This document shows, piece by piece, positions 41,772 to 52,611 of a DNA stretch of 64,000 nucleotides. Origin of the DNA: Chersky-840 sp963794615. Its GTDB lineage: Bacteria > Actinomycetota > Acidimicrobiia > Acidimicrobiales > UBA8190. Where the stretch lies: positions 62,001 to 126,000 of the forward strand of contig CAWCEP010000016.1 in the NCBI GenBank assembly GCA_963794615.1, written 5' to 3'. Both the position numbers and the translations under genes were made by a program. Numbering within the stretch: the first letter of the stretch is position 1; each line of letters starts with the position of its first letter. Under the pieces are notes generated by a model. The model was not told where the DNA came from. It made no database searches and saw only the letters and a list, made by a program, of their open reading frames with translations.

Positions 41772-43375
41772 CCGCGCCGGTGGCGATGCTCGGCCTGACC
41801 GCACCCAAGATCGCCTACCTGTCGATCCTCCCCGTCCTGGTCATGCTGGGTGGGGCCGTGGCCACCCTGGCGGTGTCGTCCCTGCAACGCCGGCGCATGG
41901 CGCCCACCGCGGCGACGGCCATGGCCGTCCTGACGACGCTGACCGCACTGTCGCTGTCGCTCGTGCAGTGGTTCGACGTCGCCAACCACGGGGCCCATGT
42001 CTCGATCGACTCGGCCGTCGTCGAAGACGGCTTCAGCTCCTTCGTGGCGGTCCTCGTGACGTGCGCGGCGTTGCTCTCCGCGCTCGTGGCCGACGGCTGG
42101 ATGCGGCGCGAGAAGGCGACGGGGCCCGAGTTCCAGGCCCTCATGCTCCTGTCCGCGTCGGGAGCGATGATCATGGGCGAAGCCAACGATCTCATCGTGA
42201 TCTTCCTCGGCCTCGAGATCCTTTCCATTGCCCTCTACGTCCTCGCCGCGATGAACGCCCGTCGGGCGGAGTCGGGAGAGGCTGCGCTCAAGTACTTCGT
42301 CCTCGGCGCGTTCTCCTCGGCGGTGTTCCTGTACGGGATCGCTCTCGTCTACGGCGCCACCGGCTCCACCAACCTTCCCCAGATCGCCGACTACTTGGCC
42401 CGGAACGTGCTGCTGCACAACGGGCTCCTGCTGGTGGGGATGGCACTGCTGCTGGTGGGGTTCGGGTTCAAGGTGGCGGCGGTGCCCTTCCATCTGTGGA
42501 CACCGGACGTCTACCAGGGCTCACCCAGCCCGGCTACGGGCTTCATGGCGGCGGTGGCGAAAGCGGGTGGGTTCGCGGCCCTGTTGCGGGTGTTCGTGTC
42601 GTCGTTCGGGACGTTGCGCAGTGACTGGCAGCCGGCGGTGTGGGTGCTGGCCGCCATCACGCTCCTGTTGGGCGCGGTCGTCGCCCTGGCCCAGCGCGAC
42701 ATCAAGCGGATGCTCGCCTATTCCTCGATCAACCACGCCGGCTTCGTGCTCCTGGGCCTGCAGGTGGCCACGGCGCGAGGCGTATCGGGGTCGCTGTACT
42801 ACCTCTTCACCTATACGTTCATGGTCATCGGGAGCTTCGCCGTGATCACGGTGATCGGTGGCACCGGGGACACGCGCCACGACCTCGACAACTACCGGGG
42901 GCTGGCGTCGCGTCGACCGTGGCTGGCGGGATCGCTGGCGGTGCTGCTCATGGCGCAGGCCGGCATCCCCTTCACCACCGGGTTCCTGGCCAAGCTCGAG
43001 GTGATCTCGGCGTCTGTGGGGGGCCGATCGACCGCCCTGGCCGTCGTGGCCATGGTGTCGGCGGCCATCGCCGCCTTCTTCTACCTCCGGGTCATCCTCC
43101 TCATGTACACGCCCGCAATCACATCGGACGGGGCCGCCGACCTCGAGCCTTCCGTGACATCCGGGGCAGAGAAGCCCGACGGCGAGGCGGCGGAGGGGGC
43201 TGCGGCCGAGACTCTCACCCTGGTGCTCGAGTCCTCCGAGGACCTCACAGAGGCACCGGTCAGCGCCACGACCGTGACCGCCATCGCCGTGTGCCTGGTG
43301 GTCACGGTGCTCTTCGGCATCTGGCCGGCCCCGGTGGTGGACTTCGCCCACAAGGCGACGCTCCTGTTCACCTAG
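41768..43375 (+). CDS. nuoN: NADH-quinone oxidoreductase subunit N
   Basis: 535 residues from GTG 41768, third antiporter-like subunit and last gene of the operon. Conserved segments: FLGLEILSIALYVLAAMN, LVGFGFKVAAVPFHLWTPDVYQGSPSPATGFMAAV and YSSINHAGFVLLG. A hydrophilic Glu/Ala-rich loop of about 45 residues is inserted before the last helix (SDGAADLEPSVTSGAEKPDG), longer than usual. The repeat caggggtttcacctaggcc follows the stop. Confidence 0.97.
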   Translation: MTAPVAMLGLTAPKIAYLSILPVLVMLGGAVATLAVSSLQRRRMAPTAATAMAVLTTLTALSLSLVQWFDVANHGAHVSIDSAVVEDGFSSFVAVLVTCAALLSALVADGWMRREKATGPEFQALMLLSASGAMIMGEANDLIVIFLGLEILSIALYVLAAMNARRAESGEAALKYFVLGAFSSAVFLYGIALVYGATGSTNLPQIADYLARNVLLHNGLLLVGMALLLVGFGFKVAAVPFHLWTPDVYQGSPSPATGFMAAVAKAGGFAALLRVFVSSFGTLRSDWQPAVWVLAAITLLLGAVVALAQRDIKRMLAYSSINHAGFVLLGLQVATARGVSGSLYYLFTYTFMVIGSFAVITVIGGTGDTRHDLDNYRGLASRRPWLAGSLAVLLMAQAGIPFTTGFLAKLEVISASVGGRSTALAVVAMVSAAIAAFFYLRVILLMYTPAITSDGAADLEPSVTSGAEKPDGEAAEGAAAETLTLVLESSEDLTEAPVSATTVTAIAVCLVVTVLFGIWPAPVVDFAHKATLLFT

Positions 43376-43462
43376 GCCAGGGGTTTCACCTAGGCCAGGC
43401 GGGGCACCTCGGCCCGCGCTCAAGGACCTCCGGCGCCACGCCGATGTCACCTGTGTGAGCGT

Positions 43463-44551
<1,089 letters not shown>

Positions 44552-44557
44552 CCTGCG

Positions 44558-46108
44558 TTAGAGGGGGTCGACGCCGGTGATGCCGTCGTCGGAGACGTTC
44601 TCGGTCCACGCCGCGCCGTTCCAGTAGCGCACCTGGTGGTGCCGGGCCGGATCGGCGAACCACCCCGGTGCCGGGAGCGCTGGTCGCAGCGGGCCGAGTG
44701 CGGTGGCCGGCAACACCGGTGCCGCCAATACCGGTGTCGATCCTGTTAGTCCGTCCCCGGGGACCGTCACCATTTCCCCCGGATCACCGTGCACCCCGGC
44801 ACCCACCGACACCCGTTGCCGGGCGCCGCGGCTGCGAGAGGCCAGCTCCTCGACCAGACGGTCCGCCTCGTCGACGGCCCGGTCCCGGAACGTCGCCCCG
44901 ACGCGGCGTCCCGGGACGTCCACGTGCACGGTGGCGAGTCCCAGGGCGCGCTGGACCGGCCCCTGGACACGCCGGATGCTCTGGGCCTTTTCGAGCGGCA
45001 CCCAGCAGGTGACCTTCTGCACCCGGCCCGTCACCGCCACGGCCATGGTCTCGTTGTGGCCGGCGGCGAGGTAGTGGTAGCTGAGCGGCGCCTTGACCCG
45101 GGCCCGGCCCGGGGCGGCGGACGGGCGGGGCTCGACCGGGCCGAGCACGGCCAGGCGGAGGTAGCGCGCCATGTCGTGTGACCCCACCGGGAGCAGGGCC
45201 TTGGTCATCCGCCCCGTGCCCCCCGCGGAACGGCCGTGTCCGGGCACCCCGGCCAGGTCGACCTCGAGCCGGCACCAACCCAACGGCCGCCACAGCAAAG
45301 GCTCGATCTGACGGACGGCCTGGACGCGGCGGATCGGGATGGTCTCCGACACCGTGCTGAGCAGGCCCCGGCGCACGCGGATGCCGTCGGGGGCCAGCGC
45401 CACGGTGAAGCGGTACTGCTCGTTGAACCGGCGCCAGATCCCCTGGCCGATGCCGAGGAGGTAGACGAACAGCGACCCTGCCACCGCGGCGGCCGCCGCC
45501 GTCGAGATCGTCGTCACGACGACGAGCACGACGACGAAGAGGACGGCGCCGAACGTGCTCGCCGACAGCAGGACCGATCCCAGCAGCCGGGCGGGTGGGA
45601 CCACGGCGGCGGGTTGCTCGTCGGGCTCGGGGACGGACTGGTCGAGCCCGTGGTGGGTGGCGAGGAGGCGGGCCCGCAGGTCCGCCGCCGCCGGCGCGGA
45701 GAGATACGACAGGTGGTGCGCGGACTTGGCACCGGCCACGCGGATGCGGAGCTCGGCCAGCCCGAGGACCCGGGCCAGGAACGGCGACACCAGGTCCACC
45801 GCTTGGATCCGGGTCACCGGCAGCTGCTGGGAGTCGCGGCGCACGAGCCCGGTTTCGATTCGAAGGGTCGTGCCGTCGAAGGCCCACCGGGTGACGAGCC
45901 AGTGGATGACGCCGAACACCACCCCGACGCCCGCCAACGCGATCCAGACGACGTCCTGGGCTCCGAAGCCACGGCCACTGCGTCCACCGTCGATCGTGGA
46001 CAGCGCGCCCAGGACGACGAGGGGAAGGAGCCCGCGTCCCAACCGCACGAGCGGGGACAAGGGGTGCAGGCGTTGCCACCTGACGACGGGGACCCCGCCG
46101 CCGTTCAC
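44558..46108 (-). CDS. YdbT-like membrane protein with bacterial PH domains and C-terminal DUF2510
   Basis: 516 residues. Two N-terminal membrane helices, then a bPH_2 domain (FDGTTLRIETGLVRRDSQQLPVTRIQAVDL), two more helices (near 185-235), a second PH unit (IRVRRGLLSTVSETIPIRRVQAVRQIEPLLWR) and a third (KVTCWVPLEKAQSIRRVQGPVQRALGLATVHVDV). The C-terminus is a DUF2510 motif, PGWFADPARHHQVRYWNGAAWTENV. YdbS/YdbT-type proteins are membrane proteins of uncertain function, in some bacteria linked to envelope stress resistance. The start GTG overlaps the stop of the upstream single-PH gene (GTGA). Confidence 0.82.
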   Translation of the reverse strand: MNGGGVPVVRWQRLHPLSPLVRLGRGLLPLVVLGALSTIDGGRSGRGFGAQDVVWIALAGVGVVFGVIHWLVTRWAFDGTTLRIETGLVRRDSQQLPVTRIQAVDLVSPFLARVLGLAELRIRVAGAKSAHHLSYLSAPAAADLRARLLATHHGLDQSVPEPDEQPAAVVPPARLLGSVLLSASTFGAVLFVVVLVVVTTISTAAAAAVAGSLFVYLLGIGQGIWRRFNEQYRFTVALAPDGIRVRRGLLSTVSETIPIRRVQAVRQIEPLLWRPLGWCRLEVDLAGVPGHGRSAGGTGRMTKALLPVGSHDMARYLRLAVLGPVEPRPSAAPGRARVKAPLSYHYLAAGHNETMAVAVTGRVQKVTCWVPLEKAQSIRRVQGPVQRALGLATVHVDVPGRRVGATFRDRAVDEADRLVEELASRSRGARQRVSVGAGVHGDPGEMVTVPGDGLTGSTPVLAAPVLPATALGPLRPALPAPGWFADPARHHQVRYWNGAAWTENVSDDGITGVDPL

Positions 46109-46584
46109 AGACCTGCGGCTTTGGCCTCGCCCAGGGCGGCCAGCCGGTCGCGCAACCGGGCGGCCTCGTCGGGATGCAGTCCCGGGATGCGCGCGTCACT
46201 GGCGGCCGCGGCGGTGTGGAGCTTCACCGTCGCCAGTCCGAACAGTCGCTCTACCGGCCCCGTCGTGATCTCGACGAACTGCATGCGGCCGTAGGGGACG
46301 ACCGACAACCGTTGCACCATCACCCCGCGTCGGACTTCGAGGTCCTCGTCACGTTCCAGATAGCCCCAGGCCTGGAACCGGTTGCGGACGAACCACCACG
46401 CTGCCCCGCTACACAGCGCGATGGCGAGCACCACGGCCACGGCGGCCCCCGAGTTCCCTGCCGCCGCCGCCACCGAACCGGCGATGGCGGCCAGCACGAC
46501 CCCCACCACGGCGATCTCGGTGACGCGCATCTTCATCAGCGTCGGCGACAACGGCGTCCACCTCGCCGAGTGCGGGCTCGTCAT
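46105..46584 (-). CDS. YdbS-like single PH-domain membrane protein
   Basis: 159 residues. Two membrane helices (VTEIAVVGVVLAAIAGSVAAA, AAVAVVLAIALCSGAAWWFV) are followed by one bPH_2 domain (GYLERDEDLEVRRGVMVQRLSVVPYGRMQFVEI, LFGLATVKLHTAAAAS). It is translationally coupled to the YdbT-like gene, the usual ydbS-ydbT pairing, so the two probably form a membrane complex. Function is not established. Confidence 0.83.
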   Translation of the reverse strand: MTSPHSARWTPLSPTLMKMRVTEIAVVGVVLAAIAGSVAAAAGNSGAAVAVVLAIALCSGAAWWFVRNRFQAWGYLERDEDLEVRRGVMVQRLSVVPYGRMQFVEITTGPVERLFGLATVKLHTAAAASDARIPGLHPDEAARLRDRLAALGEAKAAGL

Positions 46585-46593
46585 GAGCCCACC

Positions 46594-47175
46594 TTATGTC
46601 GACTCGTTCCCAACCGGCGGCAGGTCGATGACGTAGCGCAGGTCGGTGGCCACGAACGCGCCCCAGTCGTGGAGCTTGGTCGTCCCGTCGGGCCGCCACC
46701 CGTGGCGCTCGTAGAAACGTCGGGCCCGAGCATTGGTCCCGAGAACCCACAGCACCGCGGCGCGGAACTGGGCGGCCCGCAGCGCCACCAGGGCAGCCCG
46801 CATGAGCAGGTCGGCACCGCCCGTCCCGAAGACGCTCGGGTCGAGGTAGAAGGTCAGGATCTCGCCCACAGCGCCGTCGATGGTCGGGTCACCGAGATGT
46901 CCGACGTCGTCGCGGGCCGGGCTGAACGAGACGAAGCCGGTGACCGGGCCTTCCTCCCCGCCGCCCTGCTCGGCCGGGCCCAGCAGGGCGATGACACCGG
47001 TATGGGGCCACGCCGATGCGTCGAGCGTGTCCTGCCACGTGCCGACCCGGTCGGCGGGGTGCAGCGCATCGAGGTAGGGCTGAGGGATCAGCCCCGGATA
47101 GGCGCCCTTCCACGACCGCACGTAGACGGTGGCGAGGGCCAGCGCGTCGTCGGGCCGGGCGCGTCGGATCCGCAC
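46594..47175 (-). CDS. GNAT-family N-acetyltransferase
   Basis: 193 residues. N-terminal RIRRARPDDALALATVYVRSWKGAYPGLIP is typical of GNAT proteins. The acetyl-CoA site appears as LDPSVFGTGGADLLMRAALVAL (a variant of the Q/RxxGxG/A loop) and the C-terminal NARARRFYERHGWRPDG. The substrate is unknown. A 16-base palindrome (47198-47213) lies between it and the MprF-like gene, so it may have its own promoter. Confidence 0.85.
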   Translation of the reverse strand: MRIRRARPDDALALATVYVRSWKGAYPGLIPQPYLDALHPADRVGTWQDTLDASAWPHTGVIALLGPAEQGGGEEGPVTGFVSFSPARDDVGHLGDPTIDGAVGEILTFYLDPSVFGTGGADLLMRAALVALRAAQFRAAVLWVLGTNARARRFYERHGWRPDGTTKLHDWGAFVATDLRYVIDLPPVGNEST

Positions 47176-47197
47176 GCACCATGTCTAGTGGGCGGGT

Positions 47198-47213
47198 CCG
47201 GGGCGCGCCCCGG
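47198..47213. terminator. Perfect GC palindrome after the MprF-like gene
   Basis: ccggggcg/cgccccgg lies 23 bases beyond the stop of the MprF-like gene on the minus strand and before the GNAT start. It may act as a terminator or simply be a GC-rich palindrome. Confidence 0.3.
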
Positions 47214-47235
47214 CCGTCGCGCCCGGAGCCGCCGC

Positions 47236-50200
47236 TCAGACGCGGTGCGAGGGGTGGGGCGTGAGCGAGGGGTCGACGGTGTCGTCGTCTGCGGTCACGG
47301 GGTCGACGGGGAGCAACGACGCGCCGCTGTCGGAATCGGGATCGTCCTCGCCGGCATGGGCGCGGCGCTCCGACGCGGCGATCATCCGCCCGATGACGGG
47401 GACCTCGGAGAGCGATTCCGCCCGCAAGATGGCGAGGACCACGGGGACGAGGTGCTCGGCGGCGTCGTAGACGACGTAGCGGGGAAGCCAGTCGGGCCCG
47501 TACTTGGCGTTGAACCGCCACAGCGTCTCGATCTGCAGGAATGTCGACATCTTCTTGATGGCCCAGCGCTCGACCCGTTGGGTGGGCCCGTCTCCACCCG
47601 CACCCTCGAGGACCGATCGCAGTGCCGCGAAATTGAGGCTGACGCCCTGACAGCCGAGATTGCGGAGATGCTCGATGGTGGACACGAGCGCGAAGTCGAT
47701 GAGCCCGTTGGGATGCTCGCCGCGATCGCGCCGCATCAGGTCGAGCGAGTATCCCCCGATGCCCCGGGCCGGGACGAACTGGCACATCGCCGCGGGGTTG
47801 CCGTCGGGCCCCGTGACCACGCACAGGATGAGGTTCTCGTCGCGCTGGTCGAAGATCCGGCCCAGCACCATGGAGAACCCCCGCTCGAACTCGCCGCGCC
47901 GGCCCTGGGCCATGAGCCCGGCCAGCTGTTGGGCCGTGGCGCTGTCGAGACGGGCGGGGTCGTGGAACGACACCGAGTAGCCGTACTTGGCGATGCGGTT
48001 GTACGCCTGGCGCAGGCCCTTCATCTGTCCACCGGCCAACGAGAACGCCTGCACGTCGACGACCGCCTCGTCGCCGATGTAGACGTCGTGCATCCCGGTG
48101 GCGCGGTAGATAGGCAACCAGTGCTCGCTGGCTCCCATGACGGTGACGACCCAACCCCGGTTGTCGGCGAAGCGGCGGAACGCCTCCCACACCTGTTCCT
48201 GCTCGGCGAAGGGCCCGATGGGGTCGGGGGACACCAGGCAGATACCGCTGTAGATCGCGTAGGCGACGAGTGAGTCGCGGTGGAAGAACCACTGCTTGTC
48301 GCTGCGCAGCGCGAAGTAGTCCAGTGTGCCCTGACCGTGGCGCCGCACGATGTCGCGGGCGCGCGTCTCCGCCGCACGCCCCGCCGACCGGCGACGGTCC
48401 ACCAGCGGGCGCGTGGCGAGGAGGACGGCGACGGCGGCCAGCGTCACCCCCATGGCGAGGAGGCTCGGACCGAGGAAGTCGTCGAGGCGGTCGGGAAGGT
48501 GCACGCCGCGCAGCCCCACGAGGCGTTCGAGGACCGCCTGCCCGGCGCGCCACAGCGGGATCCGGGGGCGGTCGAGATCGAAGCGCAAGGTCACCTCGAC
48601 CAGGGCGGTCGTGACCAGGGTGATGCCGACCACACCGGCCACCAGGGCGACGGCGGCCGAGCGCAGCGAGGGACGGTCCGACGCGGCCGGGAACTCCTTC
48701 CGGTGCACGACCAGGAAGGCCAACACCGCCAGGGAGAACATCGACCCGGCCACGTCCCCGCCCCGTGCCAGGTGCAGGACGACGCTGATGGCGAGGGCCC
48801 ACACGGCGATGACGAAGGCCCGGTGCTGGCCCCGGCGCACGCCCCGGGCCAGGGCCAGGAGCCCGATGCCGATGAGGGCGACGAGGGCTCCCGCCGTCTG
48901 GCTGGCGACGTAGGGAAGGAGCTCGAGGACGAGGTGGAGGCGGCCGCGCACCGGGGGGGTGACGGCACTGAGCACGTCGATGACCCCCGCCACCGCGATG
49001 GCGCCGGCCGCCCATCTCCGGACCCGGCGGGACCGGTTGCGGACGGCTCCCAGATCGGGCGCCGCGGGCCACGACGCGCCGTGGGGGTAGGCGGCCACGA
49101 CTTGGGGATGGGTGTCGTGCACCTTGCGGTCACGGGCCGCCATGCGCTCGAGCAACGTCGCCCCCGGGAGCTCCGACCGCGTCAGCAGCAGGCGGACGTG
49201 GAGCTCGGCCCCTGTCTCGAGCTCCACCCAGGCGAGTTGCTGGCAGGCCAGGAAGACGGGAAGCAGTCCCAGCCGGCCGTGATGCTCCTCCACGACCTCC
49301 CCGGCCGCCCCCGGCGATGCGAAGAATCCGGGGCCGAGATGGTTGAGCTCGGCCTGCAGGGTGGCTCCGCTCACGAGCCCAGCCGAACCTTGCGCGCACA
49401 GGGCCCGCGCCGCGTCGCGCACGTCGTCGTTGGCCGTGGCCCCACCCGCCGCCAGCGCGTCGTCGAAGGGGCCGTCGAGATCCCCGCCACCCAGTGTCCG
49501 CCACGCCTTGCGGGCGACGAAGCCCAACACGACGGCGAGGATCACGATCTCGGCGATGCAGACCAGCGCGGCGAAGAACAGGCGCGCCCCCCACGGGGCC
49601 ATGTGGGCGCGCTGGATGGCACGCGACGGCGCGGGTTGCCCGAAGACGAGATGGTCGAGCGCGGTGGAGACGAACGGGAGCCGCAACGCGATGGCGATCA
49701 CGAAGGGAACGAGCAGCCACCACGCGAAGCGGGCGAAGCGGCGGTAGAGGAGACGCGACGTCAGGAAACGCGGCGTGCTCGCCGGGTCCCCCAGCCGCTC
49801 GAGACCGTCCTGCCATTCCGCCCCGGGGTCCGGGCTCAGCGTGAACGTGGCCCGTGGGGATCGGGTCCGCGCTCGGGGCTCGGGGGGTCCATCCCCGGTC
49901 GTGCTCTCGTCGACGACGGGGCTCGGCCCCGGCGTCGCCACCTCGGGGTGAGGGACCCCGGCGTCGACTCGCACCACCCGAGTCCCCGCCGCTGTGGCCA
50001 TACGGAGGGCGACGGTGGTGGCCACCTCGACCCCGACGCGGGCCAGCACCGAGGCCGCATGCGACGCCAGCGCGGCGTCGGTGGTGCCGGGGATGGCGAT
50101 GACGCGGCGCTCGTCACCCGACGCGAAGGATTCGATGGCCTTGGCCAGGCGGGGATGGGCGGCCAGCGCCTCCGACGCCGCCGACGCCGCGTCGGGCTCG

Positions 50201-50442
50201 GCGCTCAGATCGAGGAGGTTGCCCGCCACCACGACGAGCCCGGGCCCCTCCCAGGAGTCGAGGGCGCGGGCCAGACCCGACGAGGCCCAGGTCGTGGCGG
50301 CGGTCGCCTGCGCCTTGAGCCCGAGATTGGAGACGATCAAGGCGCGCCGGCCGACATCGACGGGGACGGTCAGGACGTCGGGCCCGGGCCCGGTGCGGGG
50401 ATCGGGCACCCGGGTGGGGGCCTCGGAGGTGCCGTCGGCCAT
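47236..50442 (-). CDS. MprF-like phosphatidylglycerol lysyltransferase-type protein with degenerate phosphoesterase-like N-terminus
   Basis: 1068 residues from ATG 50442; the open frame reaches further upstream but without conserved sequence. The C-terminal 330 residues are the DUF2156 aminoacyl-phosphatidylglycerol synthase domain (DYFALRSDKQWFFHRDSLVAY, YIGDEAVVDVQAFSLAGGQMKGLRQAYNRI, IGGYSLDLMRRD, GVSLNFAALRSVLEG, FNAKYGPDWLPRYVVY). A block of about six membrane helices precedes it, with two more near 300-380. Residues 30-150 look like a calcineurin-type phosphoesterase whose metal residues are lost: SNLGL for SDLHL, AGNLLD for GDxFD, IPGTTD for PGNHD. It may modify membrane lipids with an amino acid. 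Substrate unproven. Confidence 0.78.
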   Translation of the reverse strand: MADGTSEAPTRVPDPRTGPGPDVLTVPVDVGRRALIVSNLGLKAQATAATTWASSGLARALDSWEGPGLVVVAGNLLDLSAEPDAASAASEALAAHPRLAKAIESFASGDERRVIAIPGTTDAALASHAASVLARVGVEVATTVALRMATAAGTRVVRVDAGVPHPEVATPGPSPVVDESTTGDGPPEPRARTRSPRATFTLSPDPGAEWQDGLERLGDPASTPRFLTSRLLYRRFARFAWWLLVPFVIAIALRLPFVSTALDHLVFGQPAPSRAIQRAHMAPWGARLFFAALVCIAEIVILAVVLGFVARKAWRTLGGGDLDGPFDDALAAGGATANDDVRDAARALCAQGSAGLVSGATLQAELNHLGPGFFASPGAAGEVVEEHHGRLGLLPVFLACQQLAWVELETGAELHVRLLLTRSELPGATLLERMAARDRKVHDTHPQVVAAYPHGASWPAAPDLGAVRNRSRRVRRWAAGAIAVAGVIDVLSAVTPPVRGRLHLVLELLPYVASQTAGALVALIGIGLLALARGVRRGQHRAFVIAVWALAISVVLHLARGGDVAGSMFSLAVLAFLVVHRKEFPAASDRPSLRSAAVALVAGVVGITLVTTALVEVTLRFDLDRPRIPLWRAGQAVLERLVGLRGVHLPDRLDDFLGPSLLAMGVTLAAVAVLLATRPLVDRRRSAGRAAETRARDIVRRHGQGTLDYFALRSDKQWFFHRDSLVAYAIYSGICLVSPDPIGPFAEQEQVWEAFRRFADNRGWVVTVMGASEHWLPIYRATGMHDVYIGDEAVVDVQAFSLAGGQMKGLRQAYNRIAKYGYSVSFHDPARLDSATAQQLAGLMAQGRRGEFERGFSMVLGRIFDQRDENLILCVVTGPDGNPAAMCQFVPARGIGGYSLDLMRRDRGEHPNGLIDFALVSTIEHLRNLGCQGVSLNFAALRSVLEGAGGDGPTQRVERWAIKKMSTFLQIETLWRFNAKYGPDWLPRYVVYDAAEHLVPVVLAILRAESLSEVPVIGRMIAASERRAHAGEDDPDSDSGASLLPVDPVTADDDTVDPSLTPHPSHRV

Positions 50443-50615
50443 GCCGTTCCATCTTGACAGGCCGGCGCGGTTGCGAGGCCCCGACCACGGCGCCGGGAGC
50501 GGGTCGACGGAGGGTTGGCTGGTGGGCCGCTTGGATAGGCTCGGCCCCGACGGTGGGAACGGGTCGCCACCGGTGACGTAGTTGCCGTCAATCCCGGCCG
50601 GGAGGATCGCCAAGC
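50443..50615. promoter_or_regulatory. Divergent region between MprF-like gene and acsA
   Basis: For acsA, TAGGCT at 50536-50541 is a likely -10, giving a leader of about 70 bases with GGGAGGA before ATG 50616. No operator recognised. Confidence 0.4.
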
Positions 50616-52586
50616 ATGTCCGACGACGGTGGGGCCGCCATCGAGGACTACTACCTCGAGGAACGCCTGTTCCCTCCCCCCGAGGGCTTCGCCGACCAGG
50701 CGGTCGTGTCCGACCCGGCCATCGCGGCCCACGCCGAGGCCGACATCGAAGGGTTCTGGGCGCAACAGGCCCACGCCCTCGACTGGTTCGACGAGTGGCA
50801 CACGGTGCTCGAATGGAACCTGCCCTTCGCCCGATGGTTCGTCGGGGGCACGTTGAACGTCTCGTACAACTGCCTCGACCGCCACGTCCAGGCCGGCCTC
50901 GGCGAGCGGGTGGCGATCCACTGGGAGGGAGAGCCGGGCGACACCAGAACCATCACGTACGCCGAACTGCTCGCCGATGTCGAACGCTTCGCCAACGTCC
51001 TCAAGGGCTTCGGGGTCGGTCGCGGCGACCGGGTGGCGATCTACATGCCGATGATCCCCGAGCTGCCCGTCGCCATGCTGGCGTGCACGCGGATCGGGGC
51101 GCCGCACTCCGTGGTGTTCGGTGGGTTCTCGCCCGATGCGTTGCGCGACCGCATCAACGACGCCCAGGCCAAGGTCCTCGTGACCGCGGACGGGGGATGG
51201 CGCCGCGGCGCCCCGGTCGCCCTCAAGGAGAACGCCGACACCGCCCTGGCCGACACGCCGTCGATCGAGCACGTCGTCGTGGCGCGGCGTACGGGGGAGG
51301 CCGGTGGCCCCACCGCCATGACCGACGGTCGTGACCACTGGTGGGACGAGGCCATGGCCGGGGCCCAGGGCTCGTGCCCGCCCGAGCACATGGACGCCGA
51401 GGACCTCCTCTACCTGCTTTACACGTCGGGGACGACGGCGAAGCCCAAGGGCATCATGCACAGCACGGGTGGCTATCTCACCCAGGTCGCGTTCACGCAC
51501 CGAGCCGTCTTCGACCTGCACCCCGAGCGCGACGTGTACTGGTGCGCGGCCGACATCGGATGGGTCACCGGCCACAGCTACATCGTGTACGGGCCCCTGG
51601 CCAACGGCGCCACCAGCGTCATGTACGAGGGAACCCCCGACTTCCCCGACAAGGACCGCTGGTGGGACATCATCGAGCGCTACCGGGTCACGATCCTGTA
51701 CTGCGCCCCCACGGCCATCAGGACCTTCATGAAATGGGGCACGGAGTTCCCCGAGCGCCACGACATGTCGTCGCTGCGGGTGCTCGGGTCGGTGGGCGAG
51801 CCCATCAATCCCGAAGCCTGGATGTGGTACCGGGCCCATATCGGGGGAGGCCGGTGCCCCGTCGTCGACACGTGGTGGCAGACAGAGACCGGGGCCATCA
51901 TGATCTCGCCGTTGCCCGGGATCACGCCGTGCAAACCCGGATCGGCCACGTTCCCCCTTCCCGGGATCGGCGCCGAGGTCGTCGACGACGGCGGCAAGCC
52001 GGTGGATCGGGGCGGTGGCTACCTGACGCTGACGCGGCCCTGGCCGGCGATGCTGCGAGGCCTCTACGGCGATCCCGAGCGCTACCGGCAGACGTATTGG
52101 AGCCGCTTCGAGGGCCGGTACTTCGCCGGGGACGGCGCCAAGATCGACGACGACGGCTACTTCTGGCTGCTCGGACGCGTGGACGACGTCATGAACGTGT
52201 CGGGCCACCGGATCTCCACCGCCGAGGTGGAGTCGTCGTTGGTCAACCATTCCTCGGTGGCCGAGGCGGCCGTGGTGGGCGCCAAGGACGACACCACCGG
52301 ACAGGCGATCATCGCCTTCGTCACGCTCAAGGCGGGCCAGGACCAGACGGCGGCGCGCGGTGAGGAGCTGCGTGGCCATGTGGCCCGCCACATCGGGCCC
52401 ATCGCCCGGCCCAAGACGGTGATCTTCACCGACGAACTGCCCAAGACACGGTCGGGCAAGATCATGCGCCGGTTGCTGCGCGACGTCGCCGAGGGCCGCG
52501 ATCTGGGGGACACGACCACGCTCGCCGATCAGGGCGTCGTCGACGAGATCAGACGGCTGTCGACGACACAGCCCACCGAGGAATGA
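50616..52586 (+). CDS. acsA: Acetyl-coenzyme A synthetase
   Basis: 656 residues, full length. It makes acetyl-CoA from acetate, ATP and CoA. Motifs: CLDRHVQAGLGERVAIHWEGEPGD, the P-loop LLYTSGTTAKPKGIMHSTGGYL, YWCAADIGWVTGHSYIVYGPL, GEPINPEAWMWY, DTWWQTETGAIMIS (the Trp of the acetate pocket), and the regulatory acetylation lysine in PKTRSGKIMRRLLRD. Its leader has a good ribosome site. It is divergent from the MprF-like gene. Confidence 0.96.
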   Translation: MSDDGGAAIEDYYLEERLFPPPEGFADQAVVSDPAIAAHAEADIEGFWAQQAHALDWFDEWHTVLEWNLPFARWFVGGTLNVSYNCLDRHVQAGLGERVAIHWEGEPGDTRTITYAELLADVERFANVLKGFGVGRGDRVAIYMPMIPELPVAMLACTRIGAPHSVVFGGFSPDALRDRINDAQAKVLVTADGGWRRGAPVALKENADTALADTPSIEHVVVARRTGEAGGPTAMTDGRDHWWDEAMAGAQGSCPPEHMDAEDLLYLLYTSGTTAKPKGIMHSTGGYLTQVAFTHRAVFDLHPERDVYWCAADIGWVTGHSYIVYGPLANGATSVMYEGTPDFPDKDRWWDIIERYRVTILYCAPTAIRTFMKWGTEFPERHDMSSLRVLGSVGEPINPEAWMWYRAHIGGGRCPVVDTWWQTETGAIMISPLPGITPCKPGSATFPLPGIGAEVVDDGGKPVDRGGGYLTLTRPWPAMLRGLYGDPERYRQTYWSRFEGRYFAGDGAKIDDDGYFWLLGRVDDVMNVSGHRISTAEVESSLVNHSSVAEAAVVGAKDDTTGQAIIAFVTLKAGQDQTAARGEELRGHVARHIGPIARPKTVIFTDELPKTRSGKIMRRLLRDVAEGRDLGDTTTLADQGVVDEIRRLSTTQPTEE

Positions 52587-52611
52587 CCACGGGCGTCTCG
52601 CGGGTGCGAAG

